DNA from: Planctomycetota bacterium
GTDB taxonomy: Bacteria; Planctomycetota; Phycisphaerae; Phycisphaerales; SM1A02
Direction: 5' to 3'
Length of the DNA: 64,000 nt
NCBI GenBank assembly: GCA_022568135.1
Contig: JADFFQ010000004.1
Span: 46,320-110,319 of the forward strand
This document shows positions 1 through 8,056 of the stretch, in pieces. A model generated the notes under the pieces. That model saw only the letters and a list, made by a program, of their open reading frames with translations. It did not search any database and had not been told where the DNA came from. Position 1 is the first letter of the stretch; every line of letters starts with the position of its first letter. The translations under genes and the position numbers were made by a program.

Positions 1-44
1 CCGCTGGCGAGGACGCCGCGGCTCGCCGGCTGCGCGAGCGCTGA
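1..44 (+). CDS. Possible 3' end of a truncated gene
   Basis: The third forward frame is open from the window edge and ends in TGA at 42-44, giving a charged tail AGEDAAARRLRER. It would converge on gmk with a 12-base gap. Only about 13 codons are visible, so no family can be named and it may be chance. Confidence 0.25.
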   Translation, partial: AGEDAAARRLRER

Positions 45-56
45 GCACGTGCCCGC

Positions 57-656
57 TCATGATTTCTCCGTTGCGCGCCGCTGCTGAACCAATCGACACA
101 CCTCGTCGATGGCTTGCGGAAGGTCATCGTTGACAATCTGCGCGTCATATACACCGCTACGCATGCCCAGTTCTATCTCATGTTTCGCTTCATCAAACCG
201 GCGGCGGATGGCGGCCTCCGACTCGCGGCCGCGCTGGCGAAGCCGCAGCAGCAGCTCCTCATCATTCGGCGGAAGGATGAAGCACATCAACGCCTCGGAC
301 ATAGTCTGTCTGACCAATATCGCGCCTTGCACGTCGATATCCAGCAGCACGAGCCGGCCCTGGGCCAGATGACGCTCCACAGGCTCTCGCGGGGTGCCGT
401 AACGATGCTTGCTGTACACCTGAGCGTGTTCCAGGAATGCGCCGCGATCAACCATATCCTCGAACTGGCGCTCGGTCAGGAAGTGGTAGTCTCGTCCGTC
501 AACCTCGCCGGGCGCCCTGGGCCTGGTGGTGGCCGAGACGCTGAATACACCGTCCAGACGGCGCTCGAGCTCGCGGGTGATGGTTGTCTTTCCCACGCCC
601 GACGGCCCGGAGATGGCCAGCAGCAGTCCGCGCGGCTTGTTGGATTTGCAGGCCAT
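57..656 (-). CDS. gmk: Guanylate kinase
   Basis: Phosphorylates GMP to GDP with ATP in the cytoplasm, for nucleotide supply. The 199-residue product starts MACKSNKPRG, directly before the P-loop (SGPSGVGKTT, about residues 16-25), and carries the guanylate-binding stretch (TTRPRAPGEVDGRDYHF) and the conserved LLDIDVQGA segment. The length is normal for the family. The ATG at 654-656 is chosen because the upstream extension of the open frame is low-complexity Arg/Ser/Pro sequence unlike any Gmk. The gene lies 70 bases downstream of pyrB on the same strand, so both nucleotide genes may share a transcript. Confidence 0.95.
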   Translation of the reverse strand: MACKSNKPRGLLLAISGPSGVGKTTITRELERRLDGVFSVSATTRPRAPGEVDGRDYHFLTERQFEDMVDRGAFLEHAQVYSKHRYGTPREPVERHLAQGRLVLLDIDVQGAILVRQTMSEALMCFILPPNDEELLLRLRQRGRESEAAIRRRFDEAKHEIELGMRSGVYDAQIVNDDLPQAIDEVCRLVQQRRATEKS

Positions 657-726
657 TGTGGGAAGTGTATGAGATTGGCCGCAGGGCACTGGATCGCTAG
701 CCCGGGCCCGCCACGGCTCGGAGGAA

Positions 727-1665
727 TCACGACGCGCCGACGGACCTGGCCAGGACGGCCATGCGCAGCGCCACTCCGTTAGCGACCTGTCGGAGGATGA
801 CGCTGCGCTGCGGATCGTCGGCGACCTCCGAATCAATCTCGACGCCGCGGTTCATGGGGCCTGGATGCAACACCGGCACATCGGGACGCAGGCGCTCGGC
901 CCGCTGGGCGGTCAGGCCGTAGAGCGCGCGGTAGTCATCGGCGATCGCGCCGCCGACAAGGCGCTCAAACTGAACACGCAGCATCATGATGGCATCGACA
1001 CGAGGCAACACCGCGTCGAGGTCGTGGCTGACCGAGACACGTCCGGGCCCCAAAGCGATCCGCTCAAGCGATCGCGGCACGAGCGCCGGCGGGCCAACAA
1101 GCAGCACCTCAGTCCCCAGAGTCGTCAGCCCATGAATGTTGGATCGAGCGACGCGGCTGTTGGCGATGTCGCCCACGATGGCGATGGTTCGGCCGGCGAA
1201 ATCACCCCAACATTCACGGAGCGTGTAGAGGTCGAGCAAACCTTGGGTGGGATGTTCATGCCGCCCATCGCCGGCGTTGATCACGGCGCATCGGACCGCG
1301 TCGGCGATCATGGCAGGCGTTCCGCAGGCCCGGCTGCGGATGACCATCACGTCGATCCCCATCGCCTCGATGGTGCGGGCGGTGTCCAGGAGCGACTCCC
1401 CTTTGCTGAGGCTCGAGCCGGCGCCGGTCAGATCAATCGTCAAAGCGCCCAGGCGCTTCGCAGCAATGGTGAAGCTGCAGCGGGTTCGCGTGGAATCCTC
1501 AAAGAATAGGTTGGCCACGGCTCGGCCGGCAAGGAGACTCGTCGGCGGGTCGCTGCCCGCGGCAGTGTGAAATCGCCTGGCTTGATCGAGCAACGAGACC
1601 AGTTCATCGCCGGCCAGACCCTCCAGCGCAAGCAGGTGGTGCCGATGATCGGCCGTCTCAGGCAT
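727..1665 (-). CDS. pyrB: Aspartate carbamoyltransferase catalytic subunit
   Basis: Condenses carbamoyl phosphate with aspartate, the committed step of pyrimidine synthesis. The 312-residue protein shows the carbamoyl-phosphate signature FFEDSTRTRCSF, the HPTQGLLDLYTL segment and the C-terminal HPGPMNRGVEI motif that precedes the aspartate loop. Length is typical of the catalytic chain. The ATG at 1663-1665 (MPETADHRHH) is preferred because the upstream extension does not resemble the family. No pyrI or pyrC lies beside it. gmk follows on the same strand. Confidence 0.95.
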   Translation of the reverse strand: MPETADHRHHLLALEGLAGDELVSLLDQARRFHTAAGSDPPTSLLAGRAVANLFFEDSTRTRCSFTIAAKRLGALTIDLTGAGSSLSKGESLLDTARTIEAMGIDVMVIRSRACGTPAMIADAVRCAVINAGDGRHEHPTQGLLDLYTLRECWGDFAGRTIAIVGDIANSRVARSNIHGLTTLGTEVLLVGPPALVPRSLERIALGPGRVSVSHDLDAVLPRVDAIMMLRVQFERLVGGAIADDYRALYGLTAQRAERLRPDVPVLHPGPMNRGVEIDSEVADDPQRSVILRQVANGVALRMAVLARSVGAS

Positions 1666-1734
1666 GGCCGGGCATCCTAGCGCACAACGACCGCGAGCGG
1701 TGGCGGACTCCCAGACGGCTCTCGCCAATGCAGT

Positions 1735-2877
1735 TTAGGTCCCGACTAACCGTGGATCGGCAACCATCTCGAAGTCGATCGCAGTCTCCGCTTCAGCACC
1801 GGACATCTCGTCGCGAATGTGGATCTTGAGCTGGTACCGGCCGAGTGACAGATCCTTGGGAAGCGTGATCACCTGTACGATCCAGAAATCGTCTCTGCGG
1901 TTCCTGCTCATGTCCACGCCGACCTGCCAATCTTCCCGCCACACGGGAATGCCGTCGCGGTCGCTGTACACAACCCACTGCTGCGACAGCTGGGTCAGCC
2001 ACTGTCCATTGTCGTTGAGCTCGCTGGTGAAGTCTTCGATCTCGACGTAGATGACCACCTGTTGACGGCTGTGAGCAAGGAACGCGTAGCGCCCAGCCTG
2101 GTTGAGCGGGAACTGATCGTAGTCGCCGAAGCCACGGACCTCGGTGCACAGCGCGACATGAGGGAGTCGAAGCTGGGGCTCGTCGGCGAGACCGCTGTAC
2201 AGCGCGTTGACCGCAGCGACAATCGCCTCGGGATCTTGGGTCTTCACCAGGTCTTGACCAAGCTGAGCGAAGAAGGTCTGCATCTTCACGATCAACTCGC
2301 GCTCCCGGTCGGTCAAGCCGGGGATAGCGTCGGGCACCAAAGCCCGGTCGGGGCTCACCATCGTGGTGGCTGCGATGAGCAGCAACTCAGGCAGCGGCAT
2401 GTCGCGGTAGGCTGCCTGGCGATAGAGCTCGGCGGATAGCTCCACGACCAGTTGCCGCAGCCGGTCGTCTCCAGCAGTATCCGCAGGTTCAACCACAGGC
2501 ACAACCACAGGGTCTGGTTGTTCTGGCGCTTGGGGCGGGGGCTCGCGGGGCGGCCGAGAACGCGCCTCACCGCGAACCGCGATGCCCGCCGAAGCACGCG
2601 CCGGGGCTGGAGGGGGACTCGGCTCGATCCACTGAATGACCGGCCGAGAAGAGGCAAGCGCCTTTGCGACGTTTGGATCTATCCCCTCCCCAAGTTGCTG
2701 GAGCTGTTGGACGTCCCTTTGGGTCTGCTCGGCAATCCGAGTTACATCGGGCCCGGCGGCCCCACGGTCGATCGCCGTGTCGGCCGACTCGGCCTCGTGC
2801 AGCGTGGCACAGCCTACCGCGGAGGCCGTGACACCGAGGATCATCCCTGTGCGAACCGCTCGACCAAGCGTGCTCAC
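1735..2877 (-). CDS. Lipoprotein of unknown function
   Basis: A 380-residue predicted lipoprotein. The GTG at 2875-2877 is chosen because AGGAGG sits 8 bases upstream and gives a short signal peptide with lipobox SAVG-C at about residue 23. After the lipid anchor comes a Gln-rich stretch, then a Pro-rich linker near residues 90-130. The C-terminal 200 residues look like a folded domain with beta-rich sequence (QVVIYVEIEDF, QWVVYSDRDGIPVW). I do not recognise the family. It lies 57 bases after holA on the same strand and is probably an envelope protein exclusive to this lineage. Confidence 0.75.
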   Translation of the reverse strand: MSTLGRAVRTGMILGVTASAVGCATLHEAESADTAIDRGAAGPDVTRIAEQTQRDVQQLQQLGEGIDPNVAKALASSRPVIQWIEPSPPPAPARASAGIAVRGEARSRPPREPPPQAPEQPDPVVVPVVEPADTAGDDRLRQLVVELSAELYRQAAYRDMPLPELLLIAATTMVSPDRALVPDAIPGLTDRERELIVKMQTFFAQLGQDLVKTQDPEAIVAAVNALYSGLADEPQLRLPHVALCTEVRGFGDYDQFPLNQAGRYAFLAHSRQQVVIYVEIEDFTSELNDNGQWLTQLSQQWVVYSDRDGIPVWREDWQVGVDMSRNRRDDFWIVQVITLPKDLSLGRYQLKIHIRDEMSGAEAETAIDFEMVADPRLVGT

Positions 2878-2934
2878 CGTCGCTGCCTCCTGCAGACCAT
2901 GGGCCATCCTAGCCGTAATCGCACCCGCCTCAGG

Positions 2935-3942
2935 TCAACGGCAACTAATGGTATCGGTCACGAGCAGGGTCAATGCTTCAAGGTTCCGGTCAGCTCGTCC
3001 AAGTCCGGTCTTGCTGCGCATGTCGGTGCGGACGGCAAACTGCAAGAGTTGCGCGATTCGGTTGAGATCACACCGTCGAGCGATATCGATCATGCGGTTT
3101 CCGGTCGGGCCGAACAGGCGAAGCTGCGTGGCCACGGCTTGAGAGCCGACGCCTTCTCGAAGAAGCTGAGCCGCGGTGTGAATACGCCGAAGCAGATCGC
3201 CGATCGCCCAGATAACCAGTTGCTCAGACAGCCGGGAGACCTCCAACAGCTCGCGCACCTTGGCGACGGCCTCCCCCGGCACCCCGCCGACGACCGCTGA
3301 CTGAAGCTGCCATGCCTTCTCCTGGCGGCTGTATCCGACCATTTCCACCACGTCGCCGCGGCGGATCACCTGCCGTTGCCCGATGAACGCGGCGAGTTTA
3401 GCCAGCTCACTATCCAGCCGGGCGAGGCCCGACCCGAGCTGCTCAACGAGCAGGGCCGCCGCGGGACGCTCGATCTTTCGGCTGTGCCGGCGGGGACATT
3501 GGGCCACACACCATCTGACCGCCTCACCGTCGGGAAGCGGATCGCACTTGATCTTGACCCCGACCTTCGCCACCAGCTTGTCGAATGTGCCTGGACGCCA
3601 GGCTTCGGCCCGCATGAGCAGTGAAGCCTCTGGTGTCGGATTCCCGGCGTAGGCTTCCAAGGCTCGCCGCCGCCCCTCGCCGGCAAGAAACTTGTCGGCA
3701 TGGTCCAGGATCACCAGCTTGTGACGCCCCATCAGCGCGTAGGTGCGAAGCTCATCGAGCACATCGGATAATTCAGCGGTCACCCCGTCGAAAGAGAATT
3801 GGTCGATCTCTCCGTGCGCGTCTCGCAGCACCTCCGTCAGGAGTCTTGTGCCCTCACTGATGAAGAACGACTCCTTGCCGCAAAGCACGACAATGCGCAT
3901 CGAAGTGCTGAGGTTCGCAAGCTGATCGAATGTCTTGGTCAT
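2935..3942 (-). CDS. holA: DNA polymerase III delta subunit
   Basis: Clamp-loader delta subunit, which opens the beta clamp (dnaN is at the other end of this window). The 335-residue protein begins MTKTFDQLANLS and has the N-terminal pattern IVVLCGKESFFISEGTRLL of HolA. A central AAA-like part and the C-terminal collar helices follow (EKAWQLQSAVVGG, LLRRIHTAAQLL). Overall length and helix layout match the family, though HolA diverges strongly. The ATG at 3940-3942 is chosen since the upstream extension of the frame is Arg-rich non-homologous sequence. Confidence 0.85.
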   Translation of the reverse strand: MTKTFDQLANLSTSMRIVVLCGKESFFISEGTRLLTEVLRDAHGEIDQFSFDGVTAELSDVLDELRTYALMGRHKLVILDHADKFLAGEGRRRALEAYAGNPTPEASLLMRAEAWRPGTFDKLVAKVGVKIKCDPLPDGEAVRWCVAQCPRRHSRKIERPAAALLVEQLGSGLARLDSELAKLAAFIGQRQVIRRGDVVEMVGYSRQEKAWQLQSAVVGGVPGEAVAKVRELLEVSRLSEQLVIWAIGDLLRRIHTAAQLLREGVGSQAVATQLRLFGPTGNRMIDIARRCDLNRIAQLLQFAVRTDMRSKTGLGRADRNLEALTLLVTDTISCR

Positions 3943-3987
3943 GGGCGCGTCGTCGTACTGTAGTGTAGCCGACGATGGTTCTCCGCA

Positions 3988-4054
3988 CCCACCGACCCGC
4001 CCCATAAAGCCGTCGCATCCTCGCTCCTTGTAAAGCCGCGACCATCGGTCGCGG
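3988..4054. repeat. Interspersed repeat copy A with hairpin
   Basis: Bases 3988-4014 match 4184-4210 at 24 of 27 positions (both contain CCCACCGA and CCATAAAGC). The copy is followed by a perfect stem CCGCGACC-ATC-GGTCGCGG at 4036-4054 (8-base arms). It looks like a palindromic intergenic repeat element rather than a gene. Confidence 0.5.
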
Positions 4055-4183
4055 TCTTCGGACAGAACCCTCTCCCGGCCAAGGGGAGAGGCCACGGTGA
4101 GGGGTGAAACACTTGGTCGCGGTCTTCTCTTCCGCGCCATCGATGCTCGACGCCGAACAACCCCCGTCACGGACCGCCCTCAT

Positions 4184-4229
4184 CCCACCGAGCCGCGCCA
4201 TAAAGCGGTCCCGACTCCATCGGGAGTGG
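4184..4229. repeat. Interspersed repeat copy B
   Basis: Second copy of the element at 3988. It shares the 27-base box with three mismatches and is followed by a weaker hairpin centred on the same CCATCGG core (ACTCC...GGAGT, 4214-4226). Confidence 0.45.
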
Positions 4230-4520
4230 TCGCGCAAGGATCGCGGATGGGCCATCATGAGGGATCAGGCGAGACGCGGGCTGACCGCTGATGGCTGAAA
4301 GCTGCTCTCTCTCCCCCTCCTTCCAGCGGGGGACGCACGCGGAGCTAGGGGAAACCCTGGTAGCGGAAACGTACCTGTTGCGTGTTGTAGCCCGTTCTCT
4401 TGCCCACGGCATTCATCAGATTGCATCGGATGGAAATGAATAACCCACCGAAACAGCGGGAATCGGCCAAAAACCGCCTTGAGACGCTTCCAACCGTGAC
4501 CGAATGCACAGCCATTAGAC

Positions 4521-4535
4521 GTCACTTGTAGTGAC
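4521..4535. promoter_or_regulatory. Small palindrome upstream of the HEPN cassette
   Basis: GTCACT-TGT-AGTGAC is a perfect 6-base inverted repeat 106 bases before the start of the cassette, in the A/T-rich leader. It could be an operator for one of the winged-helix-like cassette proteins. This is inference only. Confidence 0.3.
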
Positions 4536-4641
4536 AAGGTAATCAATATCAAAAGTAGTTTCTTGGACCCCTTGCCTTTGTCTTCCATTAGTAGTACCCT
4601 AACATCATCGAAATTAGGCATAAAAGAAAGGAATTCCAACG

Positions 4642-5223
4642 ATGGCCGCCACCGCTTCTCTTTCCGTGACTCTCGGACAAGTCTTTGAACTCATTGAGCC
4701 ATTGGACTCTGAGGATCGCCACAAGGTAATTGCGAGCGTCATGGCACTCCTTGGCGAGCAACCGATTGATTCCCGCATCGGCGGACGTGGCTTTGGCCCG
4801 AACGGGGGGGGAGGCGACGTCAGGTTCGGGGATCGCGAAATAGGGCGAACCGCACGCCGCTGGATAAGTCAGCATCAACTGGACGCTGACATCATCGAGC
4901 AGGTCTTCCACTTCGACCAAGCCTGCGTGGAGATCATCGCCGCTTCTGTTCCCGGGTCGACAATGAAGCAACAGACTGGCAACGCGTATCTACTTACGGG
5001 TCTCCGGGCGTTGCTTGAGAAAGACGATAGCAGATTCACGGACAAAGAGGCGCTAGCGCTGTGCAAGCACCTTGGCTGTTATGACAAGAATAACCATACG
5101 GCGAACAGGAACGCGATCGGTAACAAGGTCGCCGGTAACAGGCAGTCCGGGTTTACTCTACCTGCACCTGGCCTGAACGCTGCGGCTGAGGTTGTGCGCC
5201 AGATCGCAAAGACCACGCAGTGA
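4642..5223 (+). CDS. Cassette protein A, winged-helix-like C-terminus, unknown function
   Basis: A 193-residue protein without a recognised name. The N-terminal 45 residues are helical (LGQVFELIEPLDSEDRHKVI), then a Gly-rich linker (residues about 47-60), a helical middle (QLDADIIEQVFHFD) and a C-terminal module with the pattern CKHLGCYDKNNHTANR...GFTLPAPGLNAAAEVV that reads like a winged helix. A weak AAAGGA site precedes the ATG. The next gene begins one base after its stop, so the two are almost certainly co-translated. Base composition is more A/T-rich than the neighbours. A run of eight G at 4804-4811 lies inside the linker. Confidence 0.7.
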   Translation: MAATASLSVTLGQVFELIEPLDSEDRHKVIASVMALLGEQPIDSRIGGRGFGPNGGGGDVRFGDREIGRTARRWISQHQLDADIIEQVFHFDQACVEIIAASVPGSTMKQQTGNAYLLTGLRALLEKDDSRFTDKEALALCKHLGCYDKNNHTANRNAIGNKVAGNRQSGFTLPAPGLNAAAEVVRQIAKTTQ

Positions 5224-5224
5224 G

Positions 5225-5959
5225 ATGCTAACAGCGGACCAACTCAAGCACGTCATACACTTCGACAGTCGGTCTCAGCGTGACTGCGTGCTACTTATTC
5301 TGGGTGTTGAGGTGAGGGCCCCAAAGGACATTGCCGCGATCCGCGAGGTCGGGGCGCGCGCTGGCGTGCGCAAGATCACCTGTTGGAATATCTCCGATGT
5401 CCTCGCAAAGGCCGTGGGTCTGGCGATCAAAACCACTGATGGATGGGAGTTGACTAGCCAAGGACAGCAGCACGTTCAAACGCTCATTGCCGTAACGGAT
5501 TTGAATATCGTTGTTGCAAACGCTTCTCAGTCGCTCCGTCAACATCTCACATTAGTGACAAAACCGGAATCAGCGGCATTCATCGAGGAAGCCATTGTCT
5601 GCTTTGAAGCGCGGCAATATCGAGCAGCCGTGATTCTCTCCTGGGTCGGTGCCATTTCCATTCTTCACCATAAAGTATTCAACGGTCACTTGGCGGCGTT
5701 CAATGCAGAGATCATGCGTCGCGATGCGAAGGCTCGTCCTCTCAAGAACGTCGATGGTTTCTGTCGAATCGGTGAACATGATTTTCTGGATGTTATTGAG
5801 TACATCGGGGTCATTGGAAAGAATGTCAAACAGACACTCCAGAATCAATGCTTGCAACTTAGAAACGCGTGTGGCCATCCCAACACACTGCGCATTGCGG
5901 AAAACGCCGTTGCGGCGCATATCGAGATACTCATTCTCAATGTGTTCTCGAAGTTCTGA
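5225..5959 (+). CDS. Cassette protein B, winged-helix-like plus HEPN-like domain
   Basis: A 244-residue protein. Residues about 10-90 look like a winged helix and end in DGWELTSQGQQHVQTL, which resembles the end of protein A. Residues about 115-244 are helical (AAVILSWVGAISILHHKVF) and contain LRNACGHPN, in which Arg213 and His218 form an R-x4-H motif as in HEPN ribonucleases. ATG at 5225 is one base after the stop of protein A. Other HEPN proteins act as RNA-cutting toxins or defence effectors. That this one does so is inference. Not named in any family I can assign with certainty. Confidence 0.7.
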   Translation: MLTADQLKHVIHFDSRSQRDCVLLILGVEVRAPKDIAAIREVGARAGVRKITCWNISDVLAKAVGLAIKTTDGWELTSQGQQHVQTLIAVTDLNIVVANASQSLRQHLTLVTKPESAAFIEEAIVCFEARQYRAAVILSWVGAISILHHKVFNGHLAAFNAEIMRRDAKARPLKNVDGFCRIGEHDFLDVIEYIGVIGKNVKQTLQNQCLQLRNACGHPNTLRIAENAVAAHIEILILNVFSKF

Positions 5960-5967
5960 CTGTATTC

Positions 5968-6015
5968 GGGAACGGAAGAGGGAACGGAAGAGGGAACGGA
6001 AGAGGGGACGGGAGT
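5968..6015 (+). repeat. 12-bp tandem repeat, four units
   Basis: Three perfect copies of GGGAACGGAAGA (5968-6003) and one degenerate copy (6004-6015) begin 8 bases after the HEPN-like gene. The purine-rich unit does not encode a continuation of any gene. Confidence 0.85.
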
Positions 6016-6033
6016 CTTTTTTTCTTGTTGACT

Positions 6034-6156
6034 GATCCCTTCAACGAATGTCCCGGCGGCTTCAACGCCGACTGCACCGTCGATGCGTTCGACCTGTCAA
6101 CCCTGCTGGCGTGCTGGAGCGGACCCGAGAACGCCGGTCTTTGGGCGGAGCTATGA
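6034..6156 (+). pseudogene. Remnant of a dockerin-like C-terminal domain
   Basis: The frame reads DPFNECPGGFNADCTVDAFD and then LSTLLACWSGPE before a TGA at 6154. This matches the last calcium-binding dockerin-like repeat found at the C-termini of the proteins at 23832 and 50412 (DFNCDGTVGILDLL...LLAQWGPC). No start codon or upstream body of such a protein exists here, since the tandem repeat and the HEPN cassette abut it. I read it as a leftover 3' end. Confidence 0.55.
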
Positions 6157-6243
6157 TCTGGAGCTTCGGCTCCGGTGGAAGATACGGGGTGCGGGGCGCG
6201 TGTGCGTAGCCATCGGGAGATGCTCGCACGGTGAAGAGCCAAT

Positions 6244-7953
6244 TTGCGTAGGAGCAAGGATCGAGCGGTGTTGGTATTACACGTACTGCAAGGCCCCGAT
6301 CGCGGCATGAGGTTCGATCTTCCGGCCGACGAGCCGCAGCTCATCGGTCGCTCGTCCGAATCGTTGCCGCTGACGGACTCCACGGTCAGCCGCCGGCATG
6401 CTGAGCTGACGCCCGACGACGGCAAGTGGTTTCTGCGGGACCTGGACTCATCAAACGGCACGTTCGTCAACGGTGTGCGGATTACCAAAGATCGCGTTGA
6501 GCTCTCGCCGGGTGATCAGGTTCGCTGCGGCTCGACACTGCTGATCTTCGCCGTCACTGCCCAGGAGGAAAAATCCGATCGGGTGCGCGTGGTGGGGCCG
6601 GCGGACATGGATGTCACGGTCGAACGGCGGGTCGATCCGAATGAAGACTCGATGATCCTCGCCGAACCTGATCCGGTGAAGGCCGCAATCAACCATCTGC
6701 GGGTGATCTATGAGCTCACGGCGTTGACCTGCTCCACCATCGACCGCGACGGGCTGCTGAGCAGTGTGATGGACCTGATCTTTGAAGAGTTTCAGCCGGA
6801 CCGCGGATTCATTCTTTTGGAGAAGGATCATGAGAATCCGCAGAGTCTGCTGGAGCCGGTCGTGGTCCGGTACAAGACCCGGCCAAAGACCGTCGACGAG
6901 GGGCGGATTCCCGTCAGCCAGACCATCATCCAGCACACGCTGAAGCAGGGTGAAGGGATTCTGTCCACCAACGCGATGAACGACACGCGGTTCCGCTCGG
7001 GCGACTCGGTCCGGGAGTACGGCATCCGGTCGGCGATCTGCGTCCCGATCCGAGCCGGTCAGCGGATCTTTGGGGTCATCCACATCGATTCGTCGATGGT
7101 TCAGTTCACCTTCACGGAATCACAACTGAGGCTGATGGACGCGATCGGGCAGCACGCCGGGCTGGCCTTGACCAATACCCAACTGGTCAGCTCGAAGATG
7201 CAGACGGAGCGGCTCGCCGCCATCGGTCAGACTGTGGCCAGCGTAAGCCACTCGATCAAGAATATTCTTCAAGGTCTGCGAGGCGGGGCCGATGCCGTGG
7301 AGCTGGCGCTGAACCGGGGGGATCTGAAACTTGCCAGGGAGGGCTGGCCGATCCTCGCCCGCAATCTCGATCGCATCTACGGCCTGACGTTGAATATGCT
7401 GACGTATTCCAAGCATCGCGAGCTCGAACCGGAACTGACCCCCCTTGGCCCATTGATCGAAGAGGCCGCACAACTCATTGGGCCGCAGTGTGACCACAGA
7501 CGGGTGGGATTGCTGCTGGATCTCGCTGAGGACCTGCCGCCGATCCCACTGGACGCCAATGCCATTCACCAAGCGGTGATGAACCTGCTGACCAATGCGC
7601 TGGATGCGGCGCCGCCGAAGACCGGCATCATCACGATCACCACGCGATTCCTGCCCGACAGGCACGAGGCCCGGATCACCGTCTCCGACAACGGCCCGGG
7701 TATCGCCCCTCAACGGCACGAAGAAGTGTTCGAGGCGTTCCACTCGACAAAGGGTCAGCGCGGGACGGGACTCGGCCTGGCGGTGACCCGCAAAATCGTC
7801 CAGGAGCACGGCGGCAGCATTGAACTGCAATCAGATGTCGGCCGGGGCACCACCATCGTCATCACCCTGCCCACCGACCGAACGGATCTCGATTCCGCGG
7901 ACACCAAGCTTCCCCGCCCGATCTCGCCGGCCGAACTTGAGCAGGATTTCTGA
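6244..7953 (+). CDS. FHA-GAF sensor histidine kinase
   Basis: A soluble 569-residue histidine kinase with no membrane segment. An FHA phosphothreonine-binding domain covers about residues 8-100 (IGRSSE, DSTVSRRHAEL, SSNGTFVNG). A GAF domain spans about 150-310. The dimerisation helix carries the phosphoacceptor His336 in SHSIKN. An HATPase domain follows (N box NLLTNALDA, G1 DNGPGIAP, G2 GTGLGLAV). The start is uncertain: TTG at 6244 is open, and GTG at 6268 would trim eight residues without touching the FHA core. No response regulator lies next to it, so it is an orphan kinase. The clpP pair follows on the same strand. Confidence 0.88.
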   Translation: MRRSKDRAVLVLHVLQGPDRGMRFDLPADEPQLIGRSSESLPLTDSTVSRRHAELTPDDGKWFLRDLDSSNGTFVNGVRITKDRVELSPGDQVRCGSTLLIFAVTAQEEKSDRVRVVGPADMDVTVERRVDPNEDSMILAEPDPVKAAINHLRVIYELTALTCSTIDRDGLLSSVMDLIFEEFQPDRGFILLEKDHENPQSLLEPVVVRYKTRPKTVDEGRIPVSQTIIQHTLKQGEGILSTNAMNDTRFRSGDSVREYGIRSAICVPIRAGQRIFGVIHIDSSMVQFTFTESQLRLMDAIGQHAGLALTNTQLVSSKMQTERLAAIGQTVASVSHSIKNILQGLRGGADAVELALNRGDLKLAREGWPILARNLDRIYGLTLNMLTYSKHRELEPELTPLGPLIEEAAQLIGPQCDHRRVGLLLDLAEDLPPIPLDANAIHQAVMNLLTNALDAAPPKTGIITITTRFLPDRHEARITVSDNGPGIAPQRHEEVFEAFHSTKGQRGTGLGLAVTRKIVQEHGGSIELQSDVGRGTTIVITLPTDRTDLDSADTKLPRPISPAELEQDF

Positions 7954-8056
7954 AGTCCCATCGTCGCACGGCCGGGGGTGTGGAGCTTGCCGATATCCGC
8001 CGCCGGGATATGATGCCGCCCAACCCGTCCCCAACTCTCAGCGGCCCCACAGGATC

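Larger units (their letters stand above)
3943..4641. other. Non-coding interval with repeat fragments
   Basis: No convincing gene is seen on either strand in this roughly 700-base gap. It holds two related repeat copies with hairpins (3988 and 4184), an inverted repeat CTCTCCC/GGGGAGAG at 4071-4090, and from about 4400 onward noticeably more A/T than the surrounding genes. The A/T-rich end serves as the upstream region of the two-gene cassette that starts at 4642. Confidence 0.6.

Noticed and set aside
2452..3300. A 282-codon plus-strand frame opposite the lipoprotein and holA.
   Set aside because: It is antisense to two supported genes and consists of basic low-complexity sequence.
3854..4258. 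Overlapping minus- and plus-strand frames of 60-134 codons in the holA upstream gap.
   Set aside because: They are Arg/Ser/Pro-rich, overlap one another and the repeat hairpins, and show no ribosome site or family pattern.
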